Source: Melioribacter roseus | GTDB taxonomy: Bacteria > Bacteroidota > Ignavibacteria > Ignavibacteriales > Melioribacteraceae | Length of the DNA: 64,000 nt | Direction of reading: 5' to 3' | NCBI GenBank assembly: GCA_020724265.1 | Contig: DYHH01000012.1 | Location: forward strand, 19,037-83,036 | In this document: positions 1 through 8,047 of the stretch, piece by piece | How positions within the stretch are numbered: position 1 is the first letter of the stretch | How the letters are laid out: each line of letters begins with the position of its first letter | Notes under the pieces: model-generated | What the model saw: the letters and a program-made list of their open reading frames with translations, nothing else | What the model was told of the DNA's origin: nothing | The model's database searches: none | Program-made: the position numbers and the translations under genes

Positions 1-179
1 TAAAAGAAACAGACCATGCTCGGATTACTATTGTCGGTATGAGCAGGTTTTCCATAAGTGTTTACAACTTGTGATTTGGGTTTGCCAATCATTTTGTAAA
101 CATAAGCGTCTTGAGCTGTTAAGTAGAATTGCGCGAATAAGAATAAAGCTATAAAAAGAAGTGATATCCTTGTTTTCAT
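1..179 (-). CDS. Exported protein, N-terminal part only (truncated by window edge)
   Basis: The ATG at 179-177 follows a very strong SD (AAGGAGGG, complement of 183-190). The frame stays open for 59 codons to base 1. It begins with a signal peptide (MKTRISLLFIALFLF...) of about 22 residues ending near TAQ. The mature part contains IGKPKSQVVNTYGKP, a pattern seen in SmpA/OmlA (BamE)-like and other small periplasmic proteins; that link is weak. The C-terminus lies outside the window, so no function is assigned. It follows the 38-residue peptide gene at 235-351 on the same strand and may be co-transcribed with it. Confidence 0.7.
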   Translation of the reverse strand, partial: MKTRISLLFIALFLFAQFYLTAQDAYVYKMIGKPKSQVVNTYGKPAHTDNSNPSMVCFF

Positions 180-199
180 ACTTTCCCTCCTTATTATTT

Positions 200-227
200 A
201 GCGAGGCGGATTAGAATCCGCCTCGCT
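200..227. terminator. GC-rich hairpin between two small minus-strand genes
   Basis: A perfect 11-bp inverted repeat: arms 200-210 and 217-227 around a 6-nt loop. No T-run follows on either strand. It could be a factor-dependent terminator or an RNA-stabilising hairpin between the 38-residue peptide gene and the exported-protein gene. The hairpin is seen; its role is inferred. Confidence 0.45.
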
Positions 228-234
228 TAGAAGT

Positions 235-351
235 TTAAGTAAAAAACAGCAAGTAAAGTATAATCATCAAAATAAATGGTGAAAAAAGTACAGATAAATC
301 TTTATACCAATCTTTTGCTGTTCTTTTCGGTTCTATATTTTTTTGTGACAT
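235..351 (-). CDS. 38-residue single-pass membrane peptide, unknown
   Basis: A short frame from ATG at 351 to TAA at 235 encodes 38 residues. The N-terminal half is polar (MSQKNIEPKRTAKDWYKD), followed by one hydrophobic helix (about residues 20-37, rich in L, I, F) running to the C-terminus. A GAGG SD lies 6-7 nt upstream of the start. It is followed by a hairpin at 200-227 and then by the exported-protein gene. The topology (charged N-terminus, one C-terminal helix) suits a small accessory subunit of a membrane complex, but no family is recognised. Conservation has not been tested. Confidence 0.5.
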   Translation of the reverse strand: MSQKNIEPKRTAKDWYKDLSVLFSPFILMIILYLLFFT

Positions 352-481
352 AATATGCCTCGTGAAATTTGTTAGTTATGAATCTCTATTAATAAAAGTT
401 TTTGAATAATAGAATAATTCCAAACAATCATTCGAGTTTTCAAGAATAACTATTTACATAAAACAAATAGAAGCCTGTAAC

Positions 482-868
482 CTAACATGGAGGTGAACGA
501 GCAAAATTATTTTTTGAATAAACACTTAATACTATTCGAAGATCGAATGCTAATCCGGCACCATTGGCAAACGGAATTTTGTTTTTAATGTCGGCTTCGG
601 AAATAAACAAAACTAAGTGATTCACATTGCTTGAATCGCGAAAATCAAACCGCGTCCAACTCTCTTTTGCAATGAATTTTTCAACCGGGATGTTTTCTTT
701 ATCGGCAATTTGTACTCTTTCGCACGAATACGAGAAGATTTTATAAACACTATTTTGTATTGAGGAAATAAAATTTAGGTAAAGCAGTTGAGAAAAAAAG
801 ATAATTAGGAAGAGAAAGAAATATCCTTTATTACGTGAAGCAACATTATGAATTTTACTTAAAAGCAT
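482..868 (-). CDS. Hypothetical protein with N-terminal membrane anchor
   Basis: Encodes 128 residues. There is one hydrophobic segment near residues 16-36, which reads as a signal anchor. The rest is soluble and ends in NNFARSPPC. No family is recognised. No clear SD precedes the ATG at 868, so the start is uncertain and the gene itself is only moderately supported. It is divergent from the PAP2 gene downstream on the other strand, with about 200 bp between them. Confidence 0.4.
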   Translation of the reverse strand: MLLSKIHNVASRNKGYFFLFLIIFFSQLLYLNFISSIQNSVYKIFSYSCERVQIADKENIPVEKFIAKESWTRFDFRDSSNVNHLVLFISEADIKNKIPFANGAGLAFDLRIVLSVYSKNNFARSPPC

Positions 869-1076
869 TGTTAACGGGATAAACCCGCCAAATGAAATAA
901 AATATGCGTATCTAATTTAATCAAAAGAAAAGGATATACTCAATAGAGTACTTTACTCGACAATTTTATTGTCTGAATCAAATATATTAATCAAACACAT
1001 TCTTCTTTTTCTGGTTAAGATAAACATCTCTCCTAAAGCTTTCTTATTTTTGGCAAGATTAATTCTTTTGAGAATA

Positions 1077-1772
1077 ATGTTAATAGATAAACTTCGATTA
1101 CAAATAAAAAAATATTTCCCGCGCGAGATTTACTTCCTTTTTATTTTATTGGGAATGATTCTTTCGTTATTCTTGTTTGTTGAAATTGCAGATGCTGTAA
1201 CGGAAGGAAAGACTGCTTCGATAGATAATCAAATTCTATTACTCTTCAGAGATGTTGATAACCCGGGAAAACCTATAGGTAATGAAAGGTTTCCTTATAT
1301 AGTTAGAGATATAACCTCACTCGGAAGCTCAACTATTCTAACTATTATTGTTCTTTTGGTTGTCTTGTTTTTATTGCTTAAGAAAGAATACCGGTCAATT
1401 ATATATGTATTATCAGCATCAATTGGCGGAGGAATTCTTGTTCAGGTATTGAAATTTATTTTCTCAAGAGAAAGACCGGATACCGCTCTTTATTTAGCAT
1501 CAGAGATAACCATGAGTTTTCCGAGCGGGCACTCCGCAATGTCGGCGGTCGTTTATCTCTCTCTTGCAGTTTTAATTTCAAGAATCGAAAACTCACGAAA
1601 AAGCAGAATATTCATCATAACTGCAGCACTAATTATATCGTTTATAGTTGGGCTAAGCAGAATCTATCTTGGCGTTCATTATCCAACCGACGTTTTAGCC
1701 GGGTGGATGATCGGACTTTTTTGGGCTTTGTTCTGCTGGTTTATTGCAGTATTAATTGAAAAGAGAAATTGA
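1077..1772 (+). CDS. PAP2-family membrane phosphatase
   Basis: A 231-residue integral membrane phosphatase, probably acting on undecaprenyl diphosphate or another lipid phosphate at the periplasmic face. All three PAP2 motifs are present: K-x6-RP (K126 to P134), PSGH (149-152) and SR-x5-H-x3-D (SRIYLGVHYPTD, H201, D205). About six hydrophobic segments flank them. The ATG at 1077 is preferred because it begins just before the first helix at the usual family length. A TTG at 969 would add 36 residues with an extra hydrophobic segment and no better SD. The next gene follows after 51 nt on the same strand. Whether the substrate is BacA-type undecaprenyl diphosphate or a phosphatidic-acid-type lipid cannot be decided from sequence. 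Confidence 0.88.
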   Translation: MLIDKLRLQIKKYFPREIYFLFILLGMILSLFLFVEIADAVTEGKTASIDNQILLLFRDVDNPGKPIGNERFPYIVRDITSLGSSTILTIIVLLVVLFLLLKKEYRSIIYVLSASIGGGILVQVLKFIFSRERPDTALYLASEITMSFPSGHSAMSAVVYLSLAVLISRIENSRKSRIFIITAALIISFIVGLSRIYLGVHYPTDVLAGWMIGLFWALFCWFIAVLIEKRN

Positions 1773-1823
1773 ATTAATTATTCATCTTCTGTGTTTATCT
1801 AAATAACAACAGCTAAGGAAAAA

Positions 1824-2981
1824 ATGAAGTTCTGGAATTTTTTAATATTTATCTCGATCGTGTTATTGGTTTATGGCTCCGTTAACTATTACATTTTTCT
1901 CCGGGGTTTACAGGCTATTCCGAAAGAAACGATTTTCCGAAATTATTATGTAATCTTTTTTATTCTTATAGCACTAACCTTTTGGGCGGGAAGAATTTTA
2001 GAGAATTACATGCTCAATTGGTTTACAGAGACTCTTGTCTGGATCGGCTCATTTTGGCTGGCTTTCATTCTATATTTCTTTTTGTTTGCAGTGCTTTTTG
2101 ATTTACTCAGAATCTTAAATCATTTCTTAGGGATTTTTCCTTCATTTATAACCGAAAATTATGCAAAAGTAAAAGTGGTTTCGCTTTTATCTGTTATTGG
2201 AATAGTAATAGCAATAGTAATTTACGGTCATATAAATTTTCTCAATCCGAGGATTCATAAATTTGATATCACAATGCCGAAAAAAGACTCTCAATTAAAT
2301 TCATTGAATATTGCTGTTGCCTCCGATCTTCATTTAGGCACAATCGTTGGCAAAAAAAGATTGGATGATTTTGTGGAAAAAGTTAATTCTCTTAATGCTG
2401 ATATTGTCTTGCTTCCCGGGGACATTTTTGACGAAGACCTTGGTCCGATTATAAAAGATAATCTCGGAGATAGTTTAAAGTTGTTAAAATCTAAATACGG
2501 TGTTTATGCAGTAACCGGGAATCATGAATTTATTGGCGGTGTTAATGCGGCAGTAAAATATATGGAAGATAACGGTATTACCGTAATACGCGATACTGCA
2601 ATATTTATTGACTCAGCTTTTTATTTGATCGGCAGAGAAGACTTGAGTATTAATCGCTTTACTGATGATCAAAGAAAAGATTTATCCAAAATAATAGAAG
2701 CAATAAATAAAAACCTGCCCATAATTCTTTTGGATCATCAACCACACAATCTACATCTTGCAAGAGAAAACGGAGTTGATTTGCAGCTTTCCGGACATAC
2801 ACATCACGGTCAATTATGGCCGTTGAATTATATTACATCAATGATTTATGAAATAAGCTGGGGATACGAAAAAATAGGAAGTACTCATTATTATGTGTCA
2901 AGCGGATTTGCCGGTTGGGGACCGCCGGTTAGAACGGGAAGCAGAACAGAGGTTGTAAATATTATAGTTAATTTCGAATAG
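1824..2981 (+). CDS. Membrane-anchored calcineurin-like metallophosphoesterase
   Basis: 385 residues. The N-terminal 140 residues hold four to five hydrophobic helices; the rest is a dinuclear-metal phosphoesterase domain. Metal-binding motifs in order: D168-x-H170 (ASDLHLG), GD (199-200), GNHE (232-235), DHQPH (304-308) and GHTHHGQ (324-330). This is the YkuE/YaeI-like family; some members cleave UDP-2,3-diacylglucosamine (LpxG type), so a role in envelope lipid metabolism is plausible but inferred. AAGGAAA serves as SD. It follows the PAP2 phosphatase on the same strand, so both may act on envelope lipids. Confidence 0.88.
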   Translation: MKFWNFLIFISIVLLVYGSVNYYIFLRGLQAIPKETIFRNYYVIFFILIALTFWAGRILENYMLNWFTETLVWIGSFWLAFILYFFLFAVLFDLLRILNHFLGIFPSFITENYAKVKVVSLLSVIGIVIAIVIYGHINFLNPRIHKFDITMPKKDSQLNSLNIAVASDLHLGTIVGKKRLDDFVEKVNSLNADIVLLPGDIFDEDLGPIIKDNLGDSLKLLKSKYGVYAVTGNHEFIGGVNAAVKYMEDNGITVIRDTAIFIDSAFYLIGREDLSINRFTDDQRKDLSKIIEAINKNLPIILLDHQPHNLHLARENGVDLQLSGHTHHGQLWPLNYITSMIYEISWGYEKIGSTHYYVSSGFAGWGPPVRTGSRTEVVNIIVNFE

Positions 2982-3077
2982 TGTTTTGTGTATTTCTTAT
3001 GATCAAAAAAGTAATCAGTTAGTTATATTTGAACAACATTTTTAAGACAAAATATCAATTTATAAATAGGAGGTAAT

Positions 3078-3503
3078 ATGCCAGTAAGAAAAGCATCAGC
3101 CGTTTGGAACGGTAAATTAAGAGACGGAAACGGAACAATGAAAATGGAAAGCCGTGCTTATGAGGGACAGTATTCTTTTTCCTCGCGTTTTGAAGAGGGA
3201 ACTGGAACCAACCCGGAAGAATTAATAGCAGCTGCACACGCCGGGTGTTTCTCTATGGCTTTTTCGGCTGCATTAGAAAAGGAAGGATTCGATCCGAAAT
3301 CCGTTAGCACTGAAGCAAAAGTTAACTTAGTAAAAGGCGATGCCGGTTTTAGTATTACTGAAATTACACTCGAATGCAAAGCCGAAATTCCAAACATAGA
3401 TGAAGCAAAATTTCAAGAAGTAGCCGAGGGTGCAAAAAAAGGCTGTCCTGTATCCAGAGCCCTTGCAGGTGTTGATATTAAGTTGAATGCTGAGTTGGTT
3501 TAA
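3078..3503 (+). CDS. osmC: OsmC-family peroxiredoxin
   Basis: 141 residues, full family length. OsmC/Ohr proteins reduce organic hydroperoxides with two cysteines. Here they are C57 in AHAGCFSMA and C123 in KKGCPVSRA; the EE pair in NPEELIAAAHAGC is also typical. The ordering and the CPVSRAL motif fit the OsmC rather than the Ohr branch. A strong SD (AGGAGGTAAT) precedes the ATG. It stands alone between the metallophosphoesterase and a hairpin terminator. Soluble, cytoplasmic. Confidence 0.92.
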   Translation: MPVRKASAVWNGKLRDGNGTMKMESRAYEGQYSFSSRFEEGTGTNPEELIAAAHAGCFSMAFSAALEKEGFDPKSVSTEAKVNLVKGDAGFSITEITLECKAEIPNIDEAKFQEVAEGAKKGCPVSRALAGVDIKLNAELV

Positions 3504-3512
3504 TTAGCAACC

Positions 3513-3541
3513 TACGAGGTCGCAATGTATGTGACCTCGTA
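3513..3541. terminator. Bidirectional hairpin terminator between convergent genes
   Basis: Arms TACGAGGTC (3513-3521) and GACCTCGTA (3533-3541) pair perfectly and extend inward by GU, CG and AT pairs to a 5-nt loop. It lies 10 nt after osmC and 34 nt from the end of the opposing lipoprotein gene, so it can serve both. Confidence 0.7.
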
Positions 3542-3574
3542 AGTTATAACAATCCATTTATTATTATAATACTC

Positions 3575-4186
3575 TCAATTCCTTCTACTGCTTTGAGGAA
3601 CTAATTTAAGATAAATTATTCTTCCGGTTTTCAATTCAACTTTTATAAAAGCAATACCGCTCTTGTTAAAGTTAATAGGAGATTTTTCGTCGTATTGTCT
3701 TAGGTTTTGTTCGTCATGATTCCCGGGAATAATTTTTTCTACATTTGTCCAAAAAGCTTGAGGAAGCTGTAGAAAAATTTCAACTGATTCTCCGGGATTA
3801 ACATAAACAGGATAGCGATGCAATTTAATGGGGTCTAGTGGTAAAAGGACTTCACTTCCGTCAGTGAGTCTTATAATATATTGATCTTCGTTTCTGTTCA
3901 TGTTTATTGTTTCATCTGTAGCATTGTTTATCATAATCCTTAAATTTTTTGATTCTACTTCAGCCCAAGCATAAAAATTTGGGTTCATGTTGTTGTTGCT
4001 GTAATATGAAATTCCTGTTTCTTCGGTATATGCTCTTATTTTAAAATTTTGATATTCCTCTTCGGGCATTTCAATTCCGAAAAAATCATTCACCGGGTTT
4101 AATGAAGAGCAAGATGTTAATAGAAAGAAAATAAATAATGAAAACAGCAATATTATTTTTTGATGCGTCATTTTTAATATTCCCAT
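3575..4186 (-). CDS. Hypothetical lipoprotein
   Basis: 203 residues. A hydrophobic leader ends in a lipobox (FLLTSC, about residues 21-26), so it is probably lipidated and placed in the outer or inner membrane. The mature part has no recognised domain; the mix of N-rich and beta-forming stretches suggests a beta-sandwich. A second ATG five codons later (MTHQK) is an equally good start. It begins 30 nt after the M64 peptidase stop and is probably its operon partner. Confidence 0.7.
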   Translation of the reverse strand: MGILKMTHQKIILLFSLFIFFLLTSCSSLNPVNDFFGIEMPEEEYQNFKIRAYTEETGISYYSNNNMNPNFYAWAEVESKNLRIMINNATDETINMNRNEDQYIIRLTDGSEVLLPLDPIKLHRYPVYVNPGESVEIFLQLPQAFWTNVEKIIPGNHDEQNLRQYDEKSPINFNKSGIAFIKVELKTGRIIYLKLVPQSSRRN

Positions 4187-4216
4187 ATTGATTTTAATTA
4201 ACTGTATATGAAAAAT

Positions 4217-5692
4217 CTAATCCTCAGAGTAATGCAGAATCACTTTTCTAATTGCACTTTGACAGACATCGCAAAAAGGTTTTACACCTTTAGAAAACAT
4301 TATACAATCAAGCATTGGTCTATACAGTCCGTGCTGCATATAACCGGCTCCTTCAAATGCACCAACTTTTCCATAATATTCATTAGCCCGTAAATGTGCG
4401 ACGACTTTCTCTGTATTCGCTTTATCCAGCATATCATATTTTTTTTCAGCGGCTTCAATCACTTCTTTTGATGCTTTGTTCTTTTTCAATTCCGCAATTT
4501 CATTGTTTAATTTGTTTCTTTCTTTTTGCCATTCGTAACCTAACAAATCAAACTCTTCTTTATTCCATGATGTTGGAATTGGTGTATCTTCTTCAACAAG
4601 ATCTTTCCATTTCAAATTATCTTTGTCTAAAAGCGCTGAAATGTTTGGCTCGGCAGGTTCTATATCCGGCTTGTAAAAATCTGTATATGCTACATCAGAG
4701 GTGTAGTATTCATCGGCAAGTCCGGTAAACGAATGACCGAACTCATGCAAAAAAACATAATCGCGGAATTGTGTATCGGAAGTAAACGTACAGTAAAAGT
4801 TATAAATACCGCCTCCGCCGTATCTTTTATGATTTGCCATTATAAAAATTGCATCAAATGGAACAGCCGAAGCAACATCATAAACAGCGTGAACAGACTC
4901 TGTTAACAAATACCTTTCCGAGCCCATAGAATTAAATGTAGAGTTAAGAGAGGTTTCCTTAAAAATTTCAGCGCGAGGTTCATCAACCCCGCTTTCTTCG
5001 GATGGATTTAACACACCGTAAATATTGAAGTAATCTTTCATCGAAGTATATGGCTCAAGTGAGAAAAAGACTTCGGTAAAATGATTAATATCTTTTTCAA
5101 ATTTATCAATTTCATCTTTTGTATAACCGTCACCAAGAATTACAACATCAACTTTTGAATGTGGATCACCCCCGATGTATGATTTAATAATTTTGTAATC
5201 GGTATAGTCGATTTGTAGATCGTTAAAAGAATCTTCTCCCGGATTAATGTTCAGACCAAACACTTCTTTGAAAGAGCCGTCATCTTGTCTTTTCTCGATG
5301 GTAAACCTAACCGGCACTTTGGGAAAGGGAACTAACGCAACTTCTTCAAAACTTTTTACTTTACCATCAATTGCATCTTTACTTGTTTGATATTCTTTAA
5401 AGTAGCTGTCAAATCCTTTTGAATAGATAACTTCGCTCGTATTAGGCTCGTTAAGTTTAAGATAGTAAGCTCCGTTGTTAAAATTATCGATCAAGTTTTT
5501 TCTACTACCCGCCCAAGTTCCGTATTTAAATTTTTCAACTAATGAAAAGCTTTCTGTTCCGGCGTCGCCGCTATGAATGTAATCGATTCTTAATGTGGAG
5601 TCTTCGAAGTATTTTTCATACAAATCAAAATCTTGTGCTCCTATTAATGTGGTTAAGACAATCAAAATAAATGAGATTAAAATTTTATTCAT
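4217..5692 (-). CDS. Secreted M64-family (IgA-peptidase-like) zinc metallopeptidase
   Basis: 491 residues with a signal peptide (cleavage near IGAQ, residues 17-20). The catalytic site is HEFGHSFTGLADEYY (H316, E317, H320), matching the HExxHxxGLxDEY pattern of peptidase family M64. Upstream, VDVVILGDGYT (about 181-191) is the conserved first strand of that family. A lysine/glutamate-rich coiled insertion follows the active site (about 385-430), and the C-terminus holds a CxxC pair (PFCDVCQSA). No sorting domain is present, unlike many secreted proteins here, so it should be periplasmic or exported by another route. A GAGGAAA SD precedes the ATG. Substrate unknown. Confidence 0.88.
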   Translation of the reverse strand: MNKILISFILIVLTTLIGAQDFDLYEKYFEDSTLRIDYIHSGDAGTESFSLVEKFKYGTWAGSRKNLIDNFNNGAYYLKLNEPNTSEVIYSKGFDSYFKEYQTSKDAIDGKVKSFEEVALVPFPKVPVRFTIEKRQDDGSFKEVFGLNINPGEDSFNDLQIDYTDYKIIKSYIGGDPHSKVDVVILGDGYTKDEIDKFEKDINHFTEVFFSLEPYTSMKDYFNIYGVLNPSEESGVDEPRAEIFKETSLNSTFNSMGSERYLLTESVHAVYDVASAVPFDAIFIMANHKRYGGGGIYNFYCTFTSDTQFRDYVFLHEFGHSFTGLADEYYTSDVAYTDFYKPDIEPAEPNISALLDKDNLKWKDLVEEDTPIPTSWNKEEFDLLGYEWQKERNKLNNEIAELKKNKASKEVIEAAEKKYDMLDKANTEKVVAHLRANEYYGKVGAFEGAGYMQHGLYRPMLDCIMFSKGVKPFCDVCQSAIRKVILHYSED

Positions 5693-5759
5693 AGTTTCCT
5701 CACAAAAAAGTTAGTTTGTTTTACAAATCAAAATGAAGAAAAGAAATATATTTGCCAAA

Positions 5760-7184
5760 TTATTCTTTTATTAGCAGCGCTACATTTTCAATATGGTAGG
5801 TGTGCGGAAACATATCCACCGGTCTAATTTTTATTAACTTATATCCTGCTTCGGATAGCAGTTTTATATCTCGAGCTTGTGTTGCCGGATTGCAGCTTAC
5901 GTAAACTATATTCTTGGGCGAGAGTTCAATAACATCGTTAATAGTTTTGGGATTCATGCCCGCACGCGGCGGATCTGATATTAAAACGTCAGGTTTCGGA
6001 ATTGATTTCTCGGTTAATACCGGAAGAAATGACTTGTTTAAGTCAGCTAACACAAAGTGAACATTTGTTATTTCGTTTAACACTACATTTGTGTGGGCAT
6101 CTTTAACCGCATCTTCAACACTTTCAAATGCGTAGACTTCTTTTACATGAGGCGAGACAAATATTGAAATTGTACCTGCGCCGGAGTATAAATCATATAC
6201 GATTTCATCTCCCGAAAACCCGGCAAAGTCAAGTGCCGTTTGGTAAAGATTTTCAGCTTGAATTGAGTTTGTTTGGAAAAACGAATTTGGACTGATTCTG
6301 AACAAAAACTGTCCGATTTTATCAAAAATCACTCCGTTTCCGTGAAAAACTTGCTCAAAATCGCCAATTGCAACTTGAGCTTTTTTCTCGTTTATATTAT
6401 TTACAACTGTGGTGATTTTCGGCTCAAATTCGAGAAGTTCTTTTGTATATTTCCCGAACAGTTGTTCATCTAATTTTGAGGTTACCAAGTTCACCATTAG
6501 GTCATCGGTGTGATGAGATTGTTTTATTACCAGATTTCTTAAATAACCTTCGTGTGTTTTCGTGGAATAAATGGTTGTGTTTTTTGGCTTAAAAAAGTCT
6601 CGAGTAAAATTAAGAATACGTGTGCTTTCTTCAGATTGAAGATAACACTCGTTAATATCCAAAACCTTGTCGAACATTCGGGGAATATGCAGCCCTAATG
6701 CAAAACTCTGGTCTTTAATTTCATCTTTATTATTAATCTCATCCGGGAATAACCATCGTTTATCTGCGAAAGAAAACTCCATTTTATTACGATAATAAAA
6801 TATTTTCTCCGATGGGACAATCGGTAAAATTTTGAAATCCCTTAATCCACCGATTCTTTCAAATACATCTTTTACTTGTTCTTCTTTGTATTTGAGCTGT
6901 ATCTCGTATTTTAGATCCTGTTGTTTGCAGCCTCCGCAAATACCGAAATATTTACAACGTGCTTCTACTCTGTCTTCTGACGGCTCAAGAATTTCTATTG
7001 CTTTCGATTCGGAATAGGATTTTTTTATTCTTCTTAATTCGGCTTTAACTTTATCACCGGGATATGCACCATCAACAAAAACAACATATTTTTTATCCGT
7101 TGCTTCTCTGGTAATCTTCGCAATCCCTTTCCCTTCAAATGCATAGTCGGTAACTTTTAGTGCTATTATATCGCCTTTTTTCAT
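5760..7184 (-). CDS. rlmD: 23S rRNA (uracil-C5)-methyltransferase RlmD/RumA
   Basis: 474 residues. Methylates a uracil of 23S rRNA (U1939 in E. coli) using SAM. Order of parts: N-terminal TRAM RNA-binding domain (about residues 3-65), [4Fe-4S] cysteines C77, C83 and C86 (CKYFGICGGC), the central domain, then the Rossmann fold with DLYSGAGT, DPPRAG and the catalytic Cys (C431, VSCNPAT) and a late Glu (HIENVALL). The ATG at 7184 is chosen because it lies 1 nt after the upstream methyltransferase stop (7186), giving translational coupling. An ATG at 7226 would overlap that gene by 41 nt. Other TrmA-family uracil methyltransferases are the alternative, but length and the Fe-S motif favour RlmD. 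Confidence 0.9.
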   Translation of the reverse strand: MKKGDIIALKVTDYAFEGKGIAKITREATDKKYVVFVDGAYPGDKVKAELRRIKKSYSESKAIEILEPSEDRVEARCKYFGICGGCKQQDLKYEIQLKYKEEQVKDVFERIGGLRDFKILPIVPSEKIFYYRNKMEFSFADKRWLFPDEINNKDEIKDQSFALGLHIPRMFDKVLDINECYLQSEESTRILNFTRDFFKPKNTTIYSTKTHEGYLRNLVIKQSHHTDDLMVNLVTSKLDEQLFGKYTKELLEFEPKITTVVNNINEKKAQVAIGDFEQVFHGNGVIFDKIGQFLFRISPNSFFQTNSIQAENLYQTALDFAGFSGDEIVYDLYSGAGTISIFVSPHVKEVYAFESVEDAVKDAHTNVVLNEITNVHFVLADLNKSFLPVLTEKSIPKPDVLISDPPRAGMNPKTINDVIELSPKNIVYVSCNPATQARDIKLLSEAGYKLIKIRPVDMFPHTYHIENVALLIKE

Positions 7185-7185
7185 A

Positions 7186-7902
7186 TTAACGCTTGTTAAG
7201 TTTTGCTGCAACCGTGTAGAATCCAATATATTTATCAGCCCCCTGTTTTAGGTATGCTTTCGATTGGTGACTGATTTGGTTTATTAATTTCTTGTAATAA
7301 CTCTTTTCGTTTTCGGTCAATTCCGAAACAGAGAATTTTAGTTTTCCCAGATTGGAAGAATAGTATTCTTTAAGAGTTTTTGTATAATCCACAACATCTT
7401 GAATTTCGAAACCACGCGAGTAATAATAATTCTTCAAATCATCAATAAAGAGAGGGTCTAAGTCGGATTGTTCAAAGATATCTCTTACAAATTGCGGGAT
7501 ATCTTTTTCCAATTTAATAATTTCTCCGACAAGTAGAACACCGTCATTTTTAAGTATTCTTTTAACCTCTTTTATTATTTTGTTTCTTCGAGTGTTTGAA
7601 ATAGATGCTTGAGCATAGACTATGTCAAAAGTATCTTTTGCAAAATCAGTTAATTCGAAGTCCATTAACTTTGGGGTAATTTTACTAATGTTTTCAAGAG
7701 AGAGTTGAGAAATTATCAACGATTCATAATCTTCTACAATCAATTCGATTGAAGCAGCGTTATTCTTTAGCAATTCTATTGCAATATTTCCACTACCGGA
7801 ACCAAGGATAAGAATTCGTTTTCCATTTATTTCTACATTTCCTGTAGTATATCGAAGTTGAGAATCTCCGCCGGGCAGAAGTATTTCGGTTTTTGTTTTC
7901 AC
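7186..7902 (-). CDS. Class I SAM-dependent methyltransferase
   Basis: 238 residues from a GTG start (7902-7900). SAM-binding motif I is ILGSGSGNIAIEL (about residues 31-43), followed by an acidic loop (IVEDYE) and the FDIVYAQAS motif. The middle matches the Methyltransf_11-type fold (VKRILKNDGVLLVGEI). Substrate unknown. The start is unusual: a TATCTTTG promoter element (7914-7907) ends four bases before the GTG, so the transcript is probably leaderless. The gene is translationally coupled to rlmD (1-nt gap), so both belong to one transcript, possibly RNA-modification related. Confidence 0.82.
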   Translation of the reverse strand: MKTKTEILLPGGDSQLRYTTGNVEINGKRILILGSGSGNIAIELLKNNAASIELIVEDYESLIISQLSLENISKITPKLMDFELTDFAKDTFDIVYAQASISNTRRNKIIKEVKRILKNDGVLLVGEIIKLEKDIPQFVRDIFEQSDLDPLFIDDLKNYYYSRGFEIQDVVDYTKTLKEYYSSNLGKLKFSVSELTENEKSYYKKLINQISHQSKAYLKQGADKYIGFYTVAAKLNKR

Positions 7903-7906
7903 GAAA

Positions 7907-7914
7907 CAAAGATA
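7907..7914 (-). promoter_or_regulatory. Bacteroidetes-type -7 element TATCTTTG
   Basis: TAnnTTTG consensus match reading on the minus strand, separated by only 4 nt from the GTG start at 7902. It predicts transcription starting at or very near the start codon. The motif and spacing are seen; use as a promoter is inferred. Confidence 0.45.
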
Positions 7915-8047
7915 TAAAATGTTTGCGAGAGTGTTGAGGAGAAAATTGTTGCAAGCAGGATTACGATAAACGTAGATACAACAAAATTATAATGATCAAT
8001 CTGGGCTTATCTTTTATTCTATGTTAGTGTGTTTTATTAATTAATAA

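Noticed and set aside
969..1076. TTG start for the PAP2 phosphatase
   Set aside because: The added 36 residues contain an extra hydrophobic segment not seen in the family and there is no better SD. The ATG at 1077 gives normal length.
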